Source: Coptis chinensis (Eukaryota > Streptophyta > Magnoliopsida > Ranunculales > Ranunculaceae). From it: a stretch of 64,000 bases of DNA. The stretch is from NCBI GenBank assembly GCA_015680905.1, contig CM027380.1, positions 14,960,001 to 15,024,000 of the forward strand, given 5' to 3'. The position numbers and the translations under genes were made by a program. How positions within the stretch are numbered: position 1 is the stretch's first letter; each line of letters starts with the position of its first letter. This document shows positions 10,800 to 22,629 of the stretch, in pieces. The notes beneath the pieces are model-generated. The model was given only the letters and a program-made list of their open reading frames with translations, was not told where the DNA came from and ran no database searches.

Positions 10800-11443
10800 C
10801 TTCTGTAATGATACTGACAGTCCCTCCAATCGGATAGAAACTTGGCGTGTAGTGAACTAGTTTCATTGTTTTTCACGGATTGTTGGTATGACCAAAGCAA
10901 TCAATTTTGTCGTGACCGGTAAAGTGACATTATATTATTTATTTATACTAGCCATTGTGCATGTAGTACCTACGTGAGTTTTATTGAGTTTTTTTTTTAA
11001 AATTATAAATATTAAATTACTATTTTACCCCTTAAAAAGAACCAAAAAAAATTTAGAATTACTAAATTACCCCTGAGACGTACACCAAAACACTGTTACT
11101 CAACCCCACACATATATATATATATTAAAGATAGCTGGTTCATTCCGACTGTGATTAGTGAGAGCTGTAAATCGAATTACATTAGGCAAGCAACTGAAGC
11201 TTGGGAGTAGGTTACCGATTAGGCATAAAAACGACTGCAATCATACATACTTATCATTTGTGTATCTAAAAAAATGGATCCTTTTTAGTGTGGCGCCTAG
11301 ACCCTATATTTTTTTAGATGAGTATTCAAATTTAAAAGTTTAGAAGGGTGGGAACTATCTTAATAGACAAAATTCATTTTACATACATTAATTTAATTAT
11401 TAAATGAGATTTGTTGAGATATATAAGTTCTAGTATGTGGTTT

Positions 11444-12550
11444 CAAGAAAAGAGTCCAGATGACTAATTTCGGGGGAAAACAACTATAGAAGACACTGTT
11501 TTTTTTTTAAAATAACTCACAAAGACAAATTCCAACATTAAATAACCTACAATTTCAATTTTAGTAACCTTCAAGGACAAAATAAGTTGACCCAGCCCTT
11601 TTACTTTTTTTAAATACCAATTTTACCTCTCCGTGTTATTATAGATATAAAACATATAAATTTTTATTTATTTTTTAAATACCAGTTTCACACTTCTGTG
11701 TTATGTTTATAAAGCAAAGAAATTTTGTGATTGTTCGTACCCAAATAGGTGAACATACCTCTTACACTATGTTGATGTATGAACAATATATCCCAAATAT
11801 GTATGAATAATGATTGTTCATACTCCGATATGTGTTCTTACTAATCATGCATTATGTTGAGGTATGAACAGTGATTGTGCATAGCTTATGCTGAAGTATG
11901 AACAATGATTTTTCATGCGAACATTGATTGTTTATAGCTTATGTTGAGGTTTATATCCCGAATAGGTATGAACAATCAATGTTCATAGTTCATATGTTCA
12001 TACCCCAAATATGTATGAACAATGATTGTTCTTACTGATAATACATTATGTTGAGGTATGAACAATGATTGTTCATAACTCATGTTGAGGCATGAACAGT
12101 GATTCTTCATGCCCCAAATAGGTATGAACAATTACAAATATTAATTGTTCATAGCTCATGTTTGAGGTATGAACATCGTTGATGTATGAACAGTGATTGT
12201 CCATACCCCAAATAGGTATAAACAATGATTGTTCATACTCCAATAGGTGTTTTTACTGATCATACATTATGTTGAGGTATGAACAATGATTGTTCATAGC
12301 TCATGTTGCCAGTTGAGGTATGACCAATCATTGTTTATACCCAAATACACCGGGTCGTTTCGGTTGGGTCGGGCCATTTATTATTTCGCGTCAGGGGTAT
12401 ACTTGACCTTTCATCTACCCGAGCCGTTTTTTATTTCACGTCAAGGGTATCCTTGACCTTTCATCTACCCGGTCCTTGTGAGTGATTAAAAACAAATGTG
12501 GTATTAAGGGTTACTTTTTCAACCATTTTGTCATTTACAGTCATTCCCTG
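11444..12550. mobile_element. Mutator-type non-autonomous element with internal repeat array
   Basis: This 1107 bp insertion splits the TRIM-like left LTR and is flanked by a perfect 9 bp direct repeat ATGTGGTTT (11435-11443 and 12551-12559). A 9 bp duplication is typical of Mutator-like transposons. The ends are weakly inverted (CAAGAAAAGAGTCCAGATGAC against CAGGGAATGACTGTAAATGAC). There is no transposase, so it would need help from elsewhere. Its body carries the repeat array at 11720-12345. Confidence 0.75.
11720..12345. repeat. Degenerate tandem and inverted repeat array (gttcat/atgaac motif)
   Basis: A unit of about 60-80 bp recurs some eight times in variable form: gaggtatgaacaatgattgttcat, separated by catacattatgttgag or accccaaataggt. 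Each unit is itself a near palindrome (gaacaatgattgttc), so the array could form many hairpins. A related segment lies at 57150-57545. Confidence 0.8.
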
Positions 12551-12670
12551 ATGTGGTTTAGTCCCATATTGAGTAGGTAGTAGTTTAAGTATGTATTTTC
12601 TCCTTATTTAAGAAAAATAAGTCCCTATGTAATTGTATCCAAACATATTTTCGCTTTATAGAATTCTACT

Positions 12671-14054
12671 TGATATCAGAGCCAAATGATTCAAACCTAG
12701 ACTTCACATTTTTAGGTCTGTGGTAACCAGCTGTTGGCTGGATTCCAATGAAGTTGTTATTGTTGTTGTTTTTTTTCTTCTTCTAGTCATTTTGTTAGAT
12801 TCTTTTATTTTTTTTGGTGGTATTGTTTATGTGAGTTGGAGATTTTTTCTAGCGAGTAGATCTGGTGGTGTTCTTGTTGATTATATATTTTTTCATGTTT
12901 TTAGAGTACTTTTCACAACATTGTTCACGGTACTGTTCACTGGGGTTATTGTTTATCGTTTTACTATTCACAAAGTTACTATTCACTGCAATCTAATGGT
13001 ATTATCGTTTGTATAATTCTTTTGGTTTTGTTAGTGAGCTCTTAATCTCTCTTGATCTATTTTTTGTTGAGAGATATGGGTCAAAGCTTCGATCTCCTAC
13101 TCTCAACGTGTACGATTTGGTAGGACTCCTTGATGATTATTGGTTGGTTGATAAGCACTTTCGTTTATAAGGGTTTGCTCTATTTTATGGTTCAGTTTGT
13201 AAGGGTTTGACTCCCTTTTATATCGTGGTGTCGAGTTCTCTAGTGTTTCACCGCCTTTTTGTTTTAGCTCTCTTATTAAGGAGTTTATCGTATGTTGTTG
13301 TCATTGATGGTTCAACTTTTCAGGGTTTGATTCCCTTTTATGCCACAGTGGTGCTGAGTATTCTGGTGTTTCACAGACTTTTACTATTTCTTGTTCAGGT
13401 AATTCGTTATTTTTTATGCTTCTATTATTTGTTGTGTGTGACAAGATGCTTATAGGGAGTTATTTGCGTTATATGTCTTTGGATTTGAGGGGGAGTATTG
13501 GAAGTATTTGCTTCTGCATTATCTATCATGTGATGTTGAAAGTTTTTGTATAAGGTGTTCATGGATGAGAGTGCTATTTTGGATTTTGGATGAAATTCTT
13601 TCTAGTTGGTTTGGTTACATCTAATATAGTTGTTTATGAGTTATTTGGATATATCACCCCTAATGCTACGATTGGTCTTTATTATTGATTATTGGTTCCA
13701 ACTTAGCATTTTCTCTTGTTGGTCAAGCTCTTGTATTGTTCAATGCCCCCAATTCTTGAGCTACCTCTACATGAGGAGCAGTTGCATGTTATTGTAGCTT
13801 CATTGGCATGTGCTTGGAGCATTTTGGAGCTATTGAGTTCTAAGAGTCCGAAGCCTTTGCTTTTGTTTATTGTGGGTGTTTGTTCGAGAATGATGTTTGC
13901 GACTGGAGCTTAGAGGTTTATATATTTGTATTTGGAAGAAATATTTTATGTGATATCTCTATATTTTCTATAGAGAAAGTCTTATGAATGTACTTTGTTG
14001 GGGTTGACATTGTAATTGCAAGCTTGAAATTGTATATTTCGGTTTGAGGGGGAG
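12671..14054 (+). other. Interior of the TRIM-like element, no coding domain
   Basis: It runs from primer-binding site to polypurine tract. Open frames here (12720-13016, 13207-13455, 13716-13913) are low-complexity and match no family I recognise. A segment near 13150-13260 is repeated near 13310-13390 (gggtttgactcccttttat against gggtttgattcccttttat), a local tandem duplication. Confidence 0.6.
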
Positions 14055-14208
14055 TGTTGAGATATATAAGTTCGAGTATGTGGTTTAGTCCCACATTGAG
14101 TAGATAGTAATTTAAATATGTATTATCTCCTTATTTAAGAAGAGTCCGTCCCTATGTAATTGTATCCAAACATAATAATATTTCGGTTTTATAGAATTCT
14201 ACTAGATT

Positions 14209-14544
14209 ATTCAAAAATACACATATATTGAATGCTGCTCGGAGTACGCATTGAATTTCTAGTAGTAAATCCATAATAAAAAATAAGTATTTGCGATTGT
14301 TCCCTTTGTTGATTTGATAGGGCTTGAATTAATGTGGCAATTAAATTCTACCAAAAGAAAAAATATATATATCAAGAATGATAAATAATGTAGTTAGCGA
14401 TTTAACTCACTATGACTACTTCAACACTAAAGCATTATTGCTTCTGTTAGTTCAAATGATATGAATGGAGGTTTCAATGGAACTATGGAAGTACATTTCA
14501 ATGTCGAAAAACTAGTCGCAAGAAAAAACTAATTTAAGGATGAT
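14209..14544. other. Intergenic, nothing recognised
   Basis: AT-rich DNA between the TRIM-like element and the fold-back repeat downstream of STR2. I see no coding frame, RNA gene or element end. Confidence 0.5.
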
Positions 14545-14746
14545 AAAATTGTTGTTTTGTGCCATGAACTTTCACATTTTTATTACTTTAGGCCATGATT
14601 TTTTTTTTTTCAAATGATTTAGACCACGAACTTTATTAATGGTAATAGTAGCCCAAAGTGAAACCTTGGATAAAGTTTGATCGTGGCCTACATCATTTGA
14701 AAAAAAAAAAAAAAAAAAAGTTCATGGGGGCAAAACAGCAATATTC
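14545..14746. repeat. Small fold-back (MITE-like) element
   Basis: The left arm (about 14545-14637) and right arm (about 14660-14745) are inverted copies: tgttttgtgccatgaactt pairs with aagttcatgggggcaaaaca, and the A/T runs and caaatgatttagaccacgaac also pair. About 200 bp, no coding capacity. It lies about 230 bp beyond the STR2 stop codon. Confidence 0.65.
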
Positions 14747-14978
14747 TCGTTTCAGGATATAAGAAAAAAATCCATTAATTAGCCTCGTGTGTTTTTTTGT
14801 CTTTGACAACAAAAACCGTGCATCAACTGAATCAGTTAATTACAGTAAAATAGTATTATCTCCTTCAGTACTGCTACAGCAATGCAAGTATCAAGAAGAT
14901 ACAGAAAACAGTGAGAAAACCTGTAAACTACTGGTTTTCCTGTAGAAATGGCAGAACAAGGTCAGCACCTTCAAGTTT

Positions 14979-17900
14979 TCATTTCCTCTGGTTCTTAGAT
15001 GCGAAGCGAAGAACCACGTAGAATAAAACCCTATAAAGAACTGCCCACCCCAACAATATAAGAACATGCATCCATTTATGAGACTCGACGGTGCTAATAT
15101 GCAATCCACCTAAAATATCAACTCCTGTCACATTTCCGGTGGCGAGAATTGCAAAAGTATCATGGTTCTGGTATTCATTCATTAGCAGTCCTTCGTACGG
15201 GTAGGTCATTGTTGAGATTTTGTGCATCCACATCCAATATGGCGGGATGTCGTGGCTATCCAGGAAGTAACCGCAGAACAAGAAGAAAAGGGCAGTGAAA
15301 GCGATCACTGCTGCATAACCCAAAATATAATTAGGCACCACTGAACTCACAAACACTACAAAGGAGTTTGTGGAAAGGAGGGAAACATATAGCATTAGCA
15401 CAAAATATAGGAATGGGCCTTGTAACTTTAGTGCAAACCAAACAATGCCAGCATAAGTTGCTGCCTGGATAGCAAGAAAAGGTAGATATGTAACTAGCCC
15501 AGAAATAGCATAAGATGATGCACGATACGCATTGTGAGATGACTCGCGAACAAATATATAGCGCTCTTGGATAAATGCAGGCACGGCATCATTCGAAGAA
15601 AAGAAGAATAGACACACTGTGAAGATGAAGAAGCTGAGCCTATCAGTGATTCCTTGCAAGTTCTGTTCAGGGTGGGTGAACATGGTGGCCATCATGATGC
15701 CCATTACTGTGAGGACCATTTGCCTTGAGAGAAATAGCTCTGGGGTACGTCGAATATTTGTGAAGTTGCGCCGCATCAGAACCCAAATCTCAGTGAAGAA
15801 TGAATTGGCAAATTTTGGTCCAAGGTGGGTATGAGTCATGGAAGTAGGACCTACCTTTGGAGTTCGGTAGTCATCCTCATTAACGGTGTAGTCACTGCTG
15901 TGAGGTGTTGGAGTGCCTTGGAGTATATCATTTGAGTAAATGTAGGATACAGGAGATTCACTGCATCAAAGAAACAGGAATAAAACGGGATACGTATTCC
16001 CTAAAACTCCCATAATATGCTAGAAAATGAGTTGTAATGTATGAGATGCATATTGTGCCGCATCAGGGGGGATGCTTTTCTATCTGTTTTATCATAGTAA
16101 AGCTAAGAGAGAAAAAGGAGATGTTTTAATGTGACACACTGATATAGCAGCGTGTCTACACTACAACTCACTGCACATTCTTCTCTCATTTTGCAACCTC
16201 CAGTCTTTAGCATACACTGTACCAAGCAAGCAGTGATGATGTATATTCTGTGTTGATTTATTTAATTTGTAGATAAAGACATTAGATAAGAATGTTACGT
16301 ATTGTACTTGACAACTACATTAAATGAAGTACTTACCTAGGAACATGCATTTTCCGATCAGTCCGTTGCCTAGAAGGTGTAAACCTTAGTGTCTCCATTA
16401 CCACACTCTGACCAGGAGTCCATGATTTTGACGTTCCCCAAGGACTTCTGAGACTGTGATCCCAGTCATTAGTACTCCTGCGTCCACCAGTGCCAGTTGA
16501 CAGAGGGAGGCGCTTACCACCAGCAGTAGTTCCCTTACCACGGTGCACATCTTCATGTCCCTTGGCAAGTTGTGGTGTTGGGTAAACTGAGGATATTGAC
16601 ATGTCTTCATCGGAAATTGGTGGTGGCTTCATTCCCGTAAGAGCAAAATCAGCAAGTGCCTCAACACCAAGCTCAGACTGATCATACTCTTGTATCACAT
16701 CTATAAGGTACTCAATTGAGTTTTCTCCTTTTGGTACTTTCCTCCCCATGCGTCCAAGGTGAAGTGTTACGTCCTTTGGTGATCCTTGGAACATTAGTTG
16801 TCCTCGAGCGAGTATAATGAGGTGATCAAGAAGCATTTGGATCCTTGATGAAGGTTGGTGAATGGTGAGGATCACAGTACTTCCTGAACGTGCAATGTCA
16901 TGCACTTTCTCAATGACACTGTGGGCACTAGTAGAGTCCAGACCTGAAGTTGGTTCGTCGAGGAAGAGTAATTTAGGTCCATGTATGATGTCCACTCCAA
17001 TTGAGACCCTACGTCGCTCACCACCAGACACTCCTCTATTCCCCTCATCGCCAATGTAAGTATTCCTAGTTGACTACACCAATAATCCAAAATTAGCAGA
17101 CAATTTAATGTGCAGACTGTGGCAAATAGGAGTGTAATTTTTAATTGACCACTGGCAAGTAATAACCTAATAAGCAAAATGTTAAGTCTTTTCAGTTGAA
17201 AGAACTTAGTTAATAACTGGTAAATCCCTTTCCTTAGGTCACAGGGGGAACTGACCTTGGATACAAATATACAATTATACAAACCACCAAGGGTTTGACC
17301 AGCAGCTAGGGGCTCTGGCACTGAATACGCTTTAATTCACATGATTACTGATGACGTAAAATCTTGTAAGAAAATGAAGTTCTAGTTTGTCTATAAATTA
17401 AATCTTAAGCATATGATCACCAAACTGCAAAAGTGCAAGTTATGTGCTCTTTATAGATCGATAGTGTTTTAACTTCATGTGCAGCAAACCATTTACAGTT
17501 GATCAGTATGGGTGCTGTAGTTCGTCGAACTACTCTAGAAAAGTACCAAACTGCAAATCGATCGTATGTGATTGTCTAGACTGAAGGAAAATCAAAGCAC
17601 CAAATTGTCTAATGAACAAGTGTGCTGGAAAATCATGCCAAATATTGGAGCTTGAAATGTCGTTTAATTACTTACTGCTAAACCAAGTTGTTCAATCAGC
17701 TTCTCAACGCGTTGTATCTTATCCGCTCGTGATATTGGTCCAAGACGAAAATCCGCTGCAAACATCAGTGTCTCATGAACTGTGAGCATAGGGAATAGAC
17801 GATCATCTTGCATAATATATGCGGATGTTCGTTTTATCAGGCTTGGACTCATGTCCTGCCCATCCAGTGACACCCTACCCATAAGACTACCACTAGCAAT

Positions 17901-18155
17901 CCTTCCAGCTAGTCCATCCAAGAATGTGGACTTCCCTGCACCACTAGGACCCATAACAGCTGTGACACACCCCTTCGGAGCATACCCAGTGATCCTATGC
18001 AATAAGTCAACTTCTTGACTACTCCACTTCCCTTCGATCTTCTGCTTCTTTGTGACTGTATAAGTTAAGCTAGAAAACTCAAGTCCACCTGTGAAGCTTG
18101 ATGGCTTTCCTACGTCGATCACTGTGTCACCAGGATGTCCGTTGGGCTTATACAT
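14979..18155 (-). CDS. STR2: ABCG half-transporter STR2 (arbuscular mycorrhiza)
   Basis: STR2 forms a heterodimer with STR at the periarbuscular membrane and is thought to export lipid to arbuscular mycorrhizal fungi. Exons (minus strand) are 18155-17676, 17073-16337 and 15960-14979, with GT/AG splice sites; the joined CDS is 2199 nt, 732 residues, near the usual 727. The ATP-binding domain has Walker A GPSGAGKST (about residue 69), signature VSGGERRRVSIG (about 175), Walker B LLFLDEPTSGLDS (about 195) and H-loop TIHQPSS. A long hydrophilic linker follows, then an ABC-2 membrane domain with LGPKFANSFF, NFTNIRRTPELFLSRQ and FFLFCGYFLDS. The end RFASKNQRK matches the STR2 C-terminus. The MYKPN start precedes the conserved FTGGLEF block. 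All catalytic motifs are intact and no stop interrupts the model. Assignment to STR2 over other ABCGs rests on sequence resemblance across the whole length. Confidence 0.93.
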
Positions 18156-19803
18156 TCTTGTAACTTGCTTGGTTCTACGTGTGAAAATTGTAAAAAAAAT
18201 CAGCTAGGAGAAAGTGCGTGACATTAGGAGGTAGCAGAAATGTTATTTGAGAAATTGGCTTGGTTTCTCAACTTAAGGATGATGATTGAAGGGGCGATAA
18301 AAGGGAGGGAACAGCATGGTACAGCTTGTAAGATTGTTCAAGGAGGTAGTTCCAAGGTTTGTATAAGTTGTTTTCATTGAAGAATCCGTTTTAGATCGTT
18401 TGGATCGACAGGCTAAATTGTCTTGTTTTCATCATCATTTAATTTCAACTCTAATATATAATTGGTATTATGCATTGCCCCCGACTCAAAAACTTCATAA
18501 TTTGGACTTCATTCTGTTTTCATACAATCTTTTTAGTTTTTTATGTCTATCTATTTTTTCTGTTCATGCATGGTTTACCAGTTACCACTCAAGACTTCAA
18601 AATAAGCAACGTAGCTTTCAACTGAATATATTGAGTGATGGACTAATTCATTGCAAGCTACTTCTGTCTATGAGTACCTGTCCAAATATAGTCAGAACCA
18701 GAAACATTGTTTCTACAACCACTACTTTAATAAGAACCAAATAAACATTGTTTTTTAAATGATTAATTGATTGAGTTCCAGTCCGGTTGCCCAATCTAAA
18801 TGACTCCCTATTTTATTTCCTCAAAAACAGAATGTAGCCCGACCATGATTTCAGTTTATGAGTGTGTACGTGTTGATTTGTGGGAATAATTCCTAGTTCC
18901 TACACTCATTTATAGGCTAAAATCCTATTGGTTATTAATTCAATTGAATAGTAACCTTTCCCACTCAAGAGCGCGCTCTAATCTCACTCAAACACTTTCA
19001 CTCCCCCCTCTTTACAAAATCTTTTACCACAAAATTGTGAATCTGATCCAAAACTACTTAATAAAATGAAAGTTTTGCATGGTAATTTTTCCATAAATCA
19101 AACACGCCCTTGATTACAGGTTAAGACAAGGCCAAAATCACGTACGGCACAAGGACACGGTTTTAAACGAATAAATCATTTTATTAACTCAACTGAATAT
19201 GCAGTTGGTACATGGTAAAAATAAAATAGTGAGAAAAAACTGGAAAAAACAAAGGTAAATAAATAAATCTCTAGTGAGACTCGTTGCCCTTTCTAGGTTT
19301 AATCCACGCAACCGTGTGCCTCAAAACCTTAACTCATCCAATCATATACAGTAGTTGGCAGTCTACTAACTTCAAATGGAAAGTGATTCAGAATTTCATT
19401 AAACTGATAATAAATAATTGCAAATAAACTCTTTTTTAATGAGCAATGGAAAAAGAGATTAATTGTACTGTCGATTATGTTTGTAATTGCTTCTTTGGAA
19501 TTTGGATTTACGAAAATCCAGATTCCTGGATGGGGCTTGGCAAAAGAAAAGACAATTAAAATGCGTCTTGGTGGCATTGGAGGAGATGGCAACATACAAT
19601 GGACAGGTACGGAGCTAGTGAAAAATCCATTTCAAAGGATAATGTACTTTCTGTTAGAGTCAATGTTAACAAAATTAATTAAGATTCAATACTTTTACGA
19701 AGTATAATAGTATATACTTTTGATTCCTTATAGAATGTAAATTAGTATAAAAATGTCATTATCAGTTATACATTTGGTTCGTGCCTTCATTCCTCAAGAT
19801 ATG
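18156..19803. promoter_or_regulatory. STR2 upstream region
   Basis: This 1.65 kb lies between the STR2 start codon and the 15 kb Tat element. On the plus strand TCTTGTT occurs at 18421-18427, the core of the CTTC/MYCS motif of mycorrhiza-induced promoters, but the flanks do not match the full consensus. A perfect P1BS phosphate-response motif (GAATATGC, form GNATATNC) lies at 19195-19202, about 1.04 kb upstream. Either could occur by chance. A short open stretch at about 19480-19608 (GWGLAKEKTIKMRLGGIGG) followed by a GT may be an exon relic, but I do not recognise it. Confidence 0.4.
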
Positions 19804-20281
19804 TGTATTGTCTCTTATTACAACCTCTAATATTACTAGTATTAACCCTTTCTCTTCTCTCTTTACTTTTTTCTTTTTCTTTTCTCCCTTTATTTTTACA
19901 CTTTTTTTTTTATATATATATCTCTCCCTTTCTAACCGCTCCCTTCCATCTGTTCGTCTCTCCTCATCCTACGTTTCTTACCTCTCCACCTGTCCCTCAA
20001 TGCTCACCGCAATTCTCAGCAGTTAGGTTTCCACGGCTCCAATCCGCTGCAACCTTTCATCTTTTTCCTATTCAGCATACGGCCCACTGGCCTCCAATAA
20101 CCCTTTATGTCTTCTATATTGACCACTACAGACCTCTCCCCCTTTTTCTCTTCCCTCACCACAGTTCTCGGCAGTTAGGCTTCTGCGGTTCGGATCCGCT
20201 GTAACCTGTCTTCGCTTCCCTATTCCGCATACGACCCCCTGACCACCAATGACATCTCATGTCACGAATATGACCCCTACA
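19804..20281 (-). repeat. Tat copy 2 3' LTR
   Basis: 478 bp, pairing with 34546-35022. On the inner side the minus strand reads GAGAGAGGGCATC just before the LTR, the polypurine tract. The preceding ATATG (19799-19803) is the target duplication. Confidence 0.93.
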
Positions 20282-20864
20282 GATGCCCTCTCTCGGTCTT
20301 ATTGAAAGTCCGTGGATATACAATGGGACCGAGACCTACTGTTCTCCAGGCGCGGCCTATCTCGGATGCTGCAAGCTGTTCCATCTGTTGCATGACATGT
20401 GTTCCACTGTTATCACCACGTGGGAACGGCGCACGCGCATCTGAACCTGACTTTTCGATTTTTGAGACCCCACGCGTCACGATTCCCCTGGTCCCTTTCT
20501 TGACAATTCCCCTTTTACTTCTGTCTCTTCAAATCTCGCTCAAACCCTTCACTTTCCCCAAAAACCCAAAATACCTCATTTTTCATTCACCTTTCCATTT
20601 TTCACTTTTCATCTTCCTCAGCTCCTTCAACTTCTTCCCTATCGTTCCTCCCTCTCTTGGATTTTTCTAGCACCGTTTGCGTCTCTTTTTCAGTCGCTCC
20701 ATCGCCTTGGCTACTGTGCACCTTAGGTTTGTTCTTCACCTTCTCTCTTCCCCTTGTTTATTTGCTATACTCACTTTTCGGTACTGTTCCGTATTCTTTC
20801 CTTCTTTCTTAGCTTGTATTCTCCCCCATTGCTTCACTTGATCCATCTTAGTGTAAATTGTAGC
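20282..20864 (+). promoter_or_regulatory. Region upstream of the antisense ORF
   Basis: This lies between the 3' LTR and the antisense ORF. The plus strand is pyrimidine-rich before the ORF start (20500-20850), as plant 5' leaders often are, and has a G-box core CACGTG at 20417-20422. It may be the promoter and leader for the antisense transcript. No clear TATA box is seen. Confidence 0.35.
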
Positions 20865-22629
20865 ATGTCGGGATTAGATTCGGTGGATACCTCTGCCACC
20901 AGATCCGATGGATCTGGGGCCTCTACATCCCGATCTAGCCACTGCGGATAGGTTGGAATCTCTGTCCTCTGGCTCTGCCAACCCGGCCCCAGTACCATCT
21001 ACCTCAGGGAGGAAGGCTTCTCTTCCTCCCCCACCATCATATTACTGCCGCCCTAATTTAGAAGCAGTTAAAACCGCCTATGGCATCCCAGTTGACATGT
21101 TATTAGAGCACGTGACTGGCATCACCCATTTTCCACACCTGGTAAAACCGCAGCCCGGATGCCTTGTCGCGACTATTGGCCAGATAGCGGCCGGTTTGTG
21201 TTTTCCCTTAACTCTTCTCGACATCGAGGTATGTAATCATTTCAACATTTCGCCCTGTCAAGGCATAGATAATTTCTGGCTAGTTATGTATGCCGCTAAC
21301 CATTACAACGAATCCCACACTCCTAAAATCCAACTCGACATAATCGCTCATTACTATATGAAAAAGAGCGCCAAATTCGGAAGTGTATGATATCTATCCT
21401 TCTGTACACGTCCGCAGAAGAAGTCTTTTGTTCTCCGCATTACAACTTCTGACAAGGTGTGACACCACTATCCATTGTATGTGTCTGAAAGTTTTATTTA
21501 CGCGGACCTATCTTCAGAAGTTTCTCTAAGGCACCTTAATTTCCTTACAAGTGGTAAGTCAAACCCTTTGATCCGCAGCACTTCCATATAGCTTTGTTTC
21601 TAATATATCTTCTTTCTATGACCCAAGCTGGAAACCAGATTCGCGATCTCAATTCTACGCCAGCATCTCCTCTGAAATTTTCCAAGGGCTCCATGATTTA
21701 GGGAGTAACCAGTGTGAGGTTCTCGGCATAGACCCCGAAAAAGGCAACCCTCTTTTGTTTGACCCCTTTCTAAAAGACATAGGTAAGTACCAAGGTCCCC
21801 TCTACCGTTTGCCGCCCCCCAAAGAATGAAAACCCAAATCCTCTCCCCCTCCCAAAAGAAAACGTAAAGCTCACCGGTCTTTCAGATACACCACCAATAT
21901 CTCCCACTCGCAAGCTGTCGCCCAACGAGCCGCCGCTTAATCCCACACTCCCCCTACAGATACCGCCCCCTCTTCCTACTCTGCTTTAGCGGATTGGGAA
22001 GACGATTTTGCCCACCCCTCTTCTTCTGTTCCTGCCGCTGATATGACCTCTAGCAAACTCAAACTTTGGGACAATGACTGAGAAGGTGAAGAGCCCACTG
22101 AACTTGCAGCCAAGAGCCCACCAGCAAAAAAGGCCCAGACCGTGCCTCCGACCCCATCTGAACCACCAACTCACTCAGCGCGGCCCACGGCTCCCTCTCG
22201 CTGTCTTGGGAAGGAACTCCATTCGTCAGGCCCTCATTCCTATGGTGCCGTGGAAATATGGCACCCCTAATTTAAGGCCAGAGACCGTGATGTAAATATC
22301 CGCGATTCGGCCCTTGACAACCCCGCCATCGCGGCATCTTTGTTTTTCAGCTCTCATCTTCCCAGAGACCAAGCATACGACGACTCAGGCTCATTCGTCT
22401 CTCATAGAGCATCCATCTACACCGGCTGGGAGAAGGTGTTACTTTCCTCTTTTTGTTTTTTTTCTTTATAACCCTTTCTAACATGTATTTTCCTTAGATG
22501 AGTCTGGACATCAACTACGTGGTGTACGGCCTGACCAACACCCTGGAATCTCTGGAGGTTGTGAAACAGGAAATAAATGGCCCTAACGAGTGGAAAACTA
22601 AGCATGCCCAGCTGGAGAAGGACCGGGAT

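Larger units (their letters stand above)
11412..14203 (+). mobile_element. Short-LTR (TRIM-like) retrotransposon, non-autonomous
   Basis: The left LTR (11412-11443 plus 12560-12670) and right LTR (14055-14203, 149 bp) share TGTTGAGATATATAAGTTC at their starts and TAGAATTCTACT at their ends. They are flanked by the 5 bp duplication AGATT (11407-11411 and 14204-14208). A primer-binding site TGATATCAGAGCC starts at 12671, and a polypurine tract (GAGGGGGAG) precedes 14055, so the element is plus strand. The left LTR was later split by a Mutator-type insertion. No gag or pol domain is recognisable in the 1.4 kb interior. The LTR end ACT is non-canonical. Confidence 0.85.

Noticed and set aside
12720..13455. 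Hydrophobic open frames at 12720-13016 and 13207-13455
   Set aside because: They lie inside the TRIM-like element in T-rich sequence; the hydrophobicity follows from base composition and there is no family match.
19477..19707. Frame with GWGLAKEKTIKMRLGGIGG followed by a GT
   Set aside because: Looks exon-like but has no start, partner exon or recognised family; mentioned only as a possible relic.
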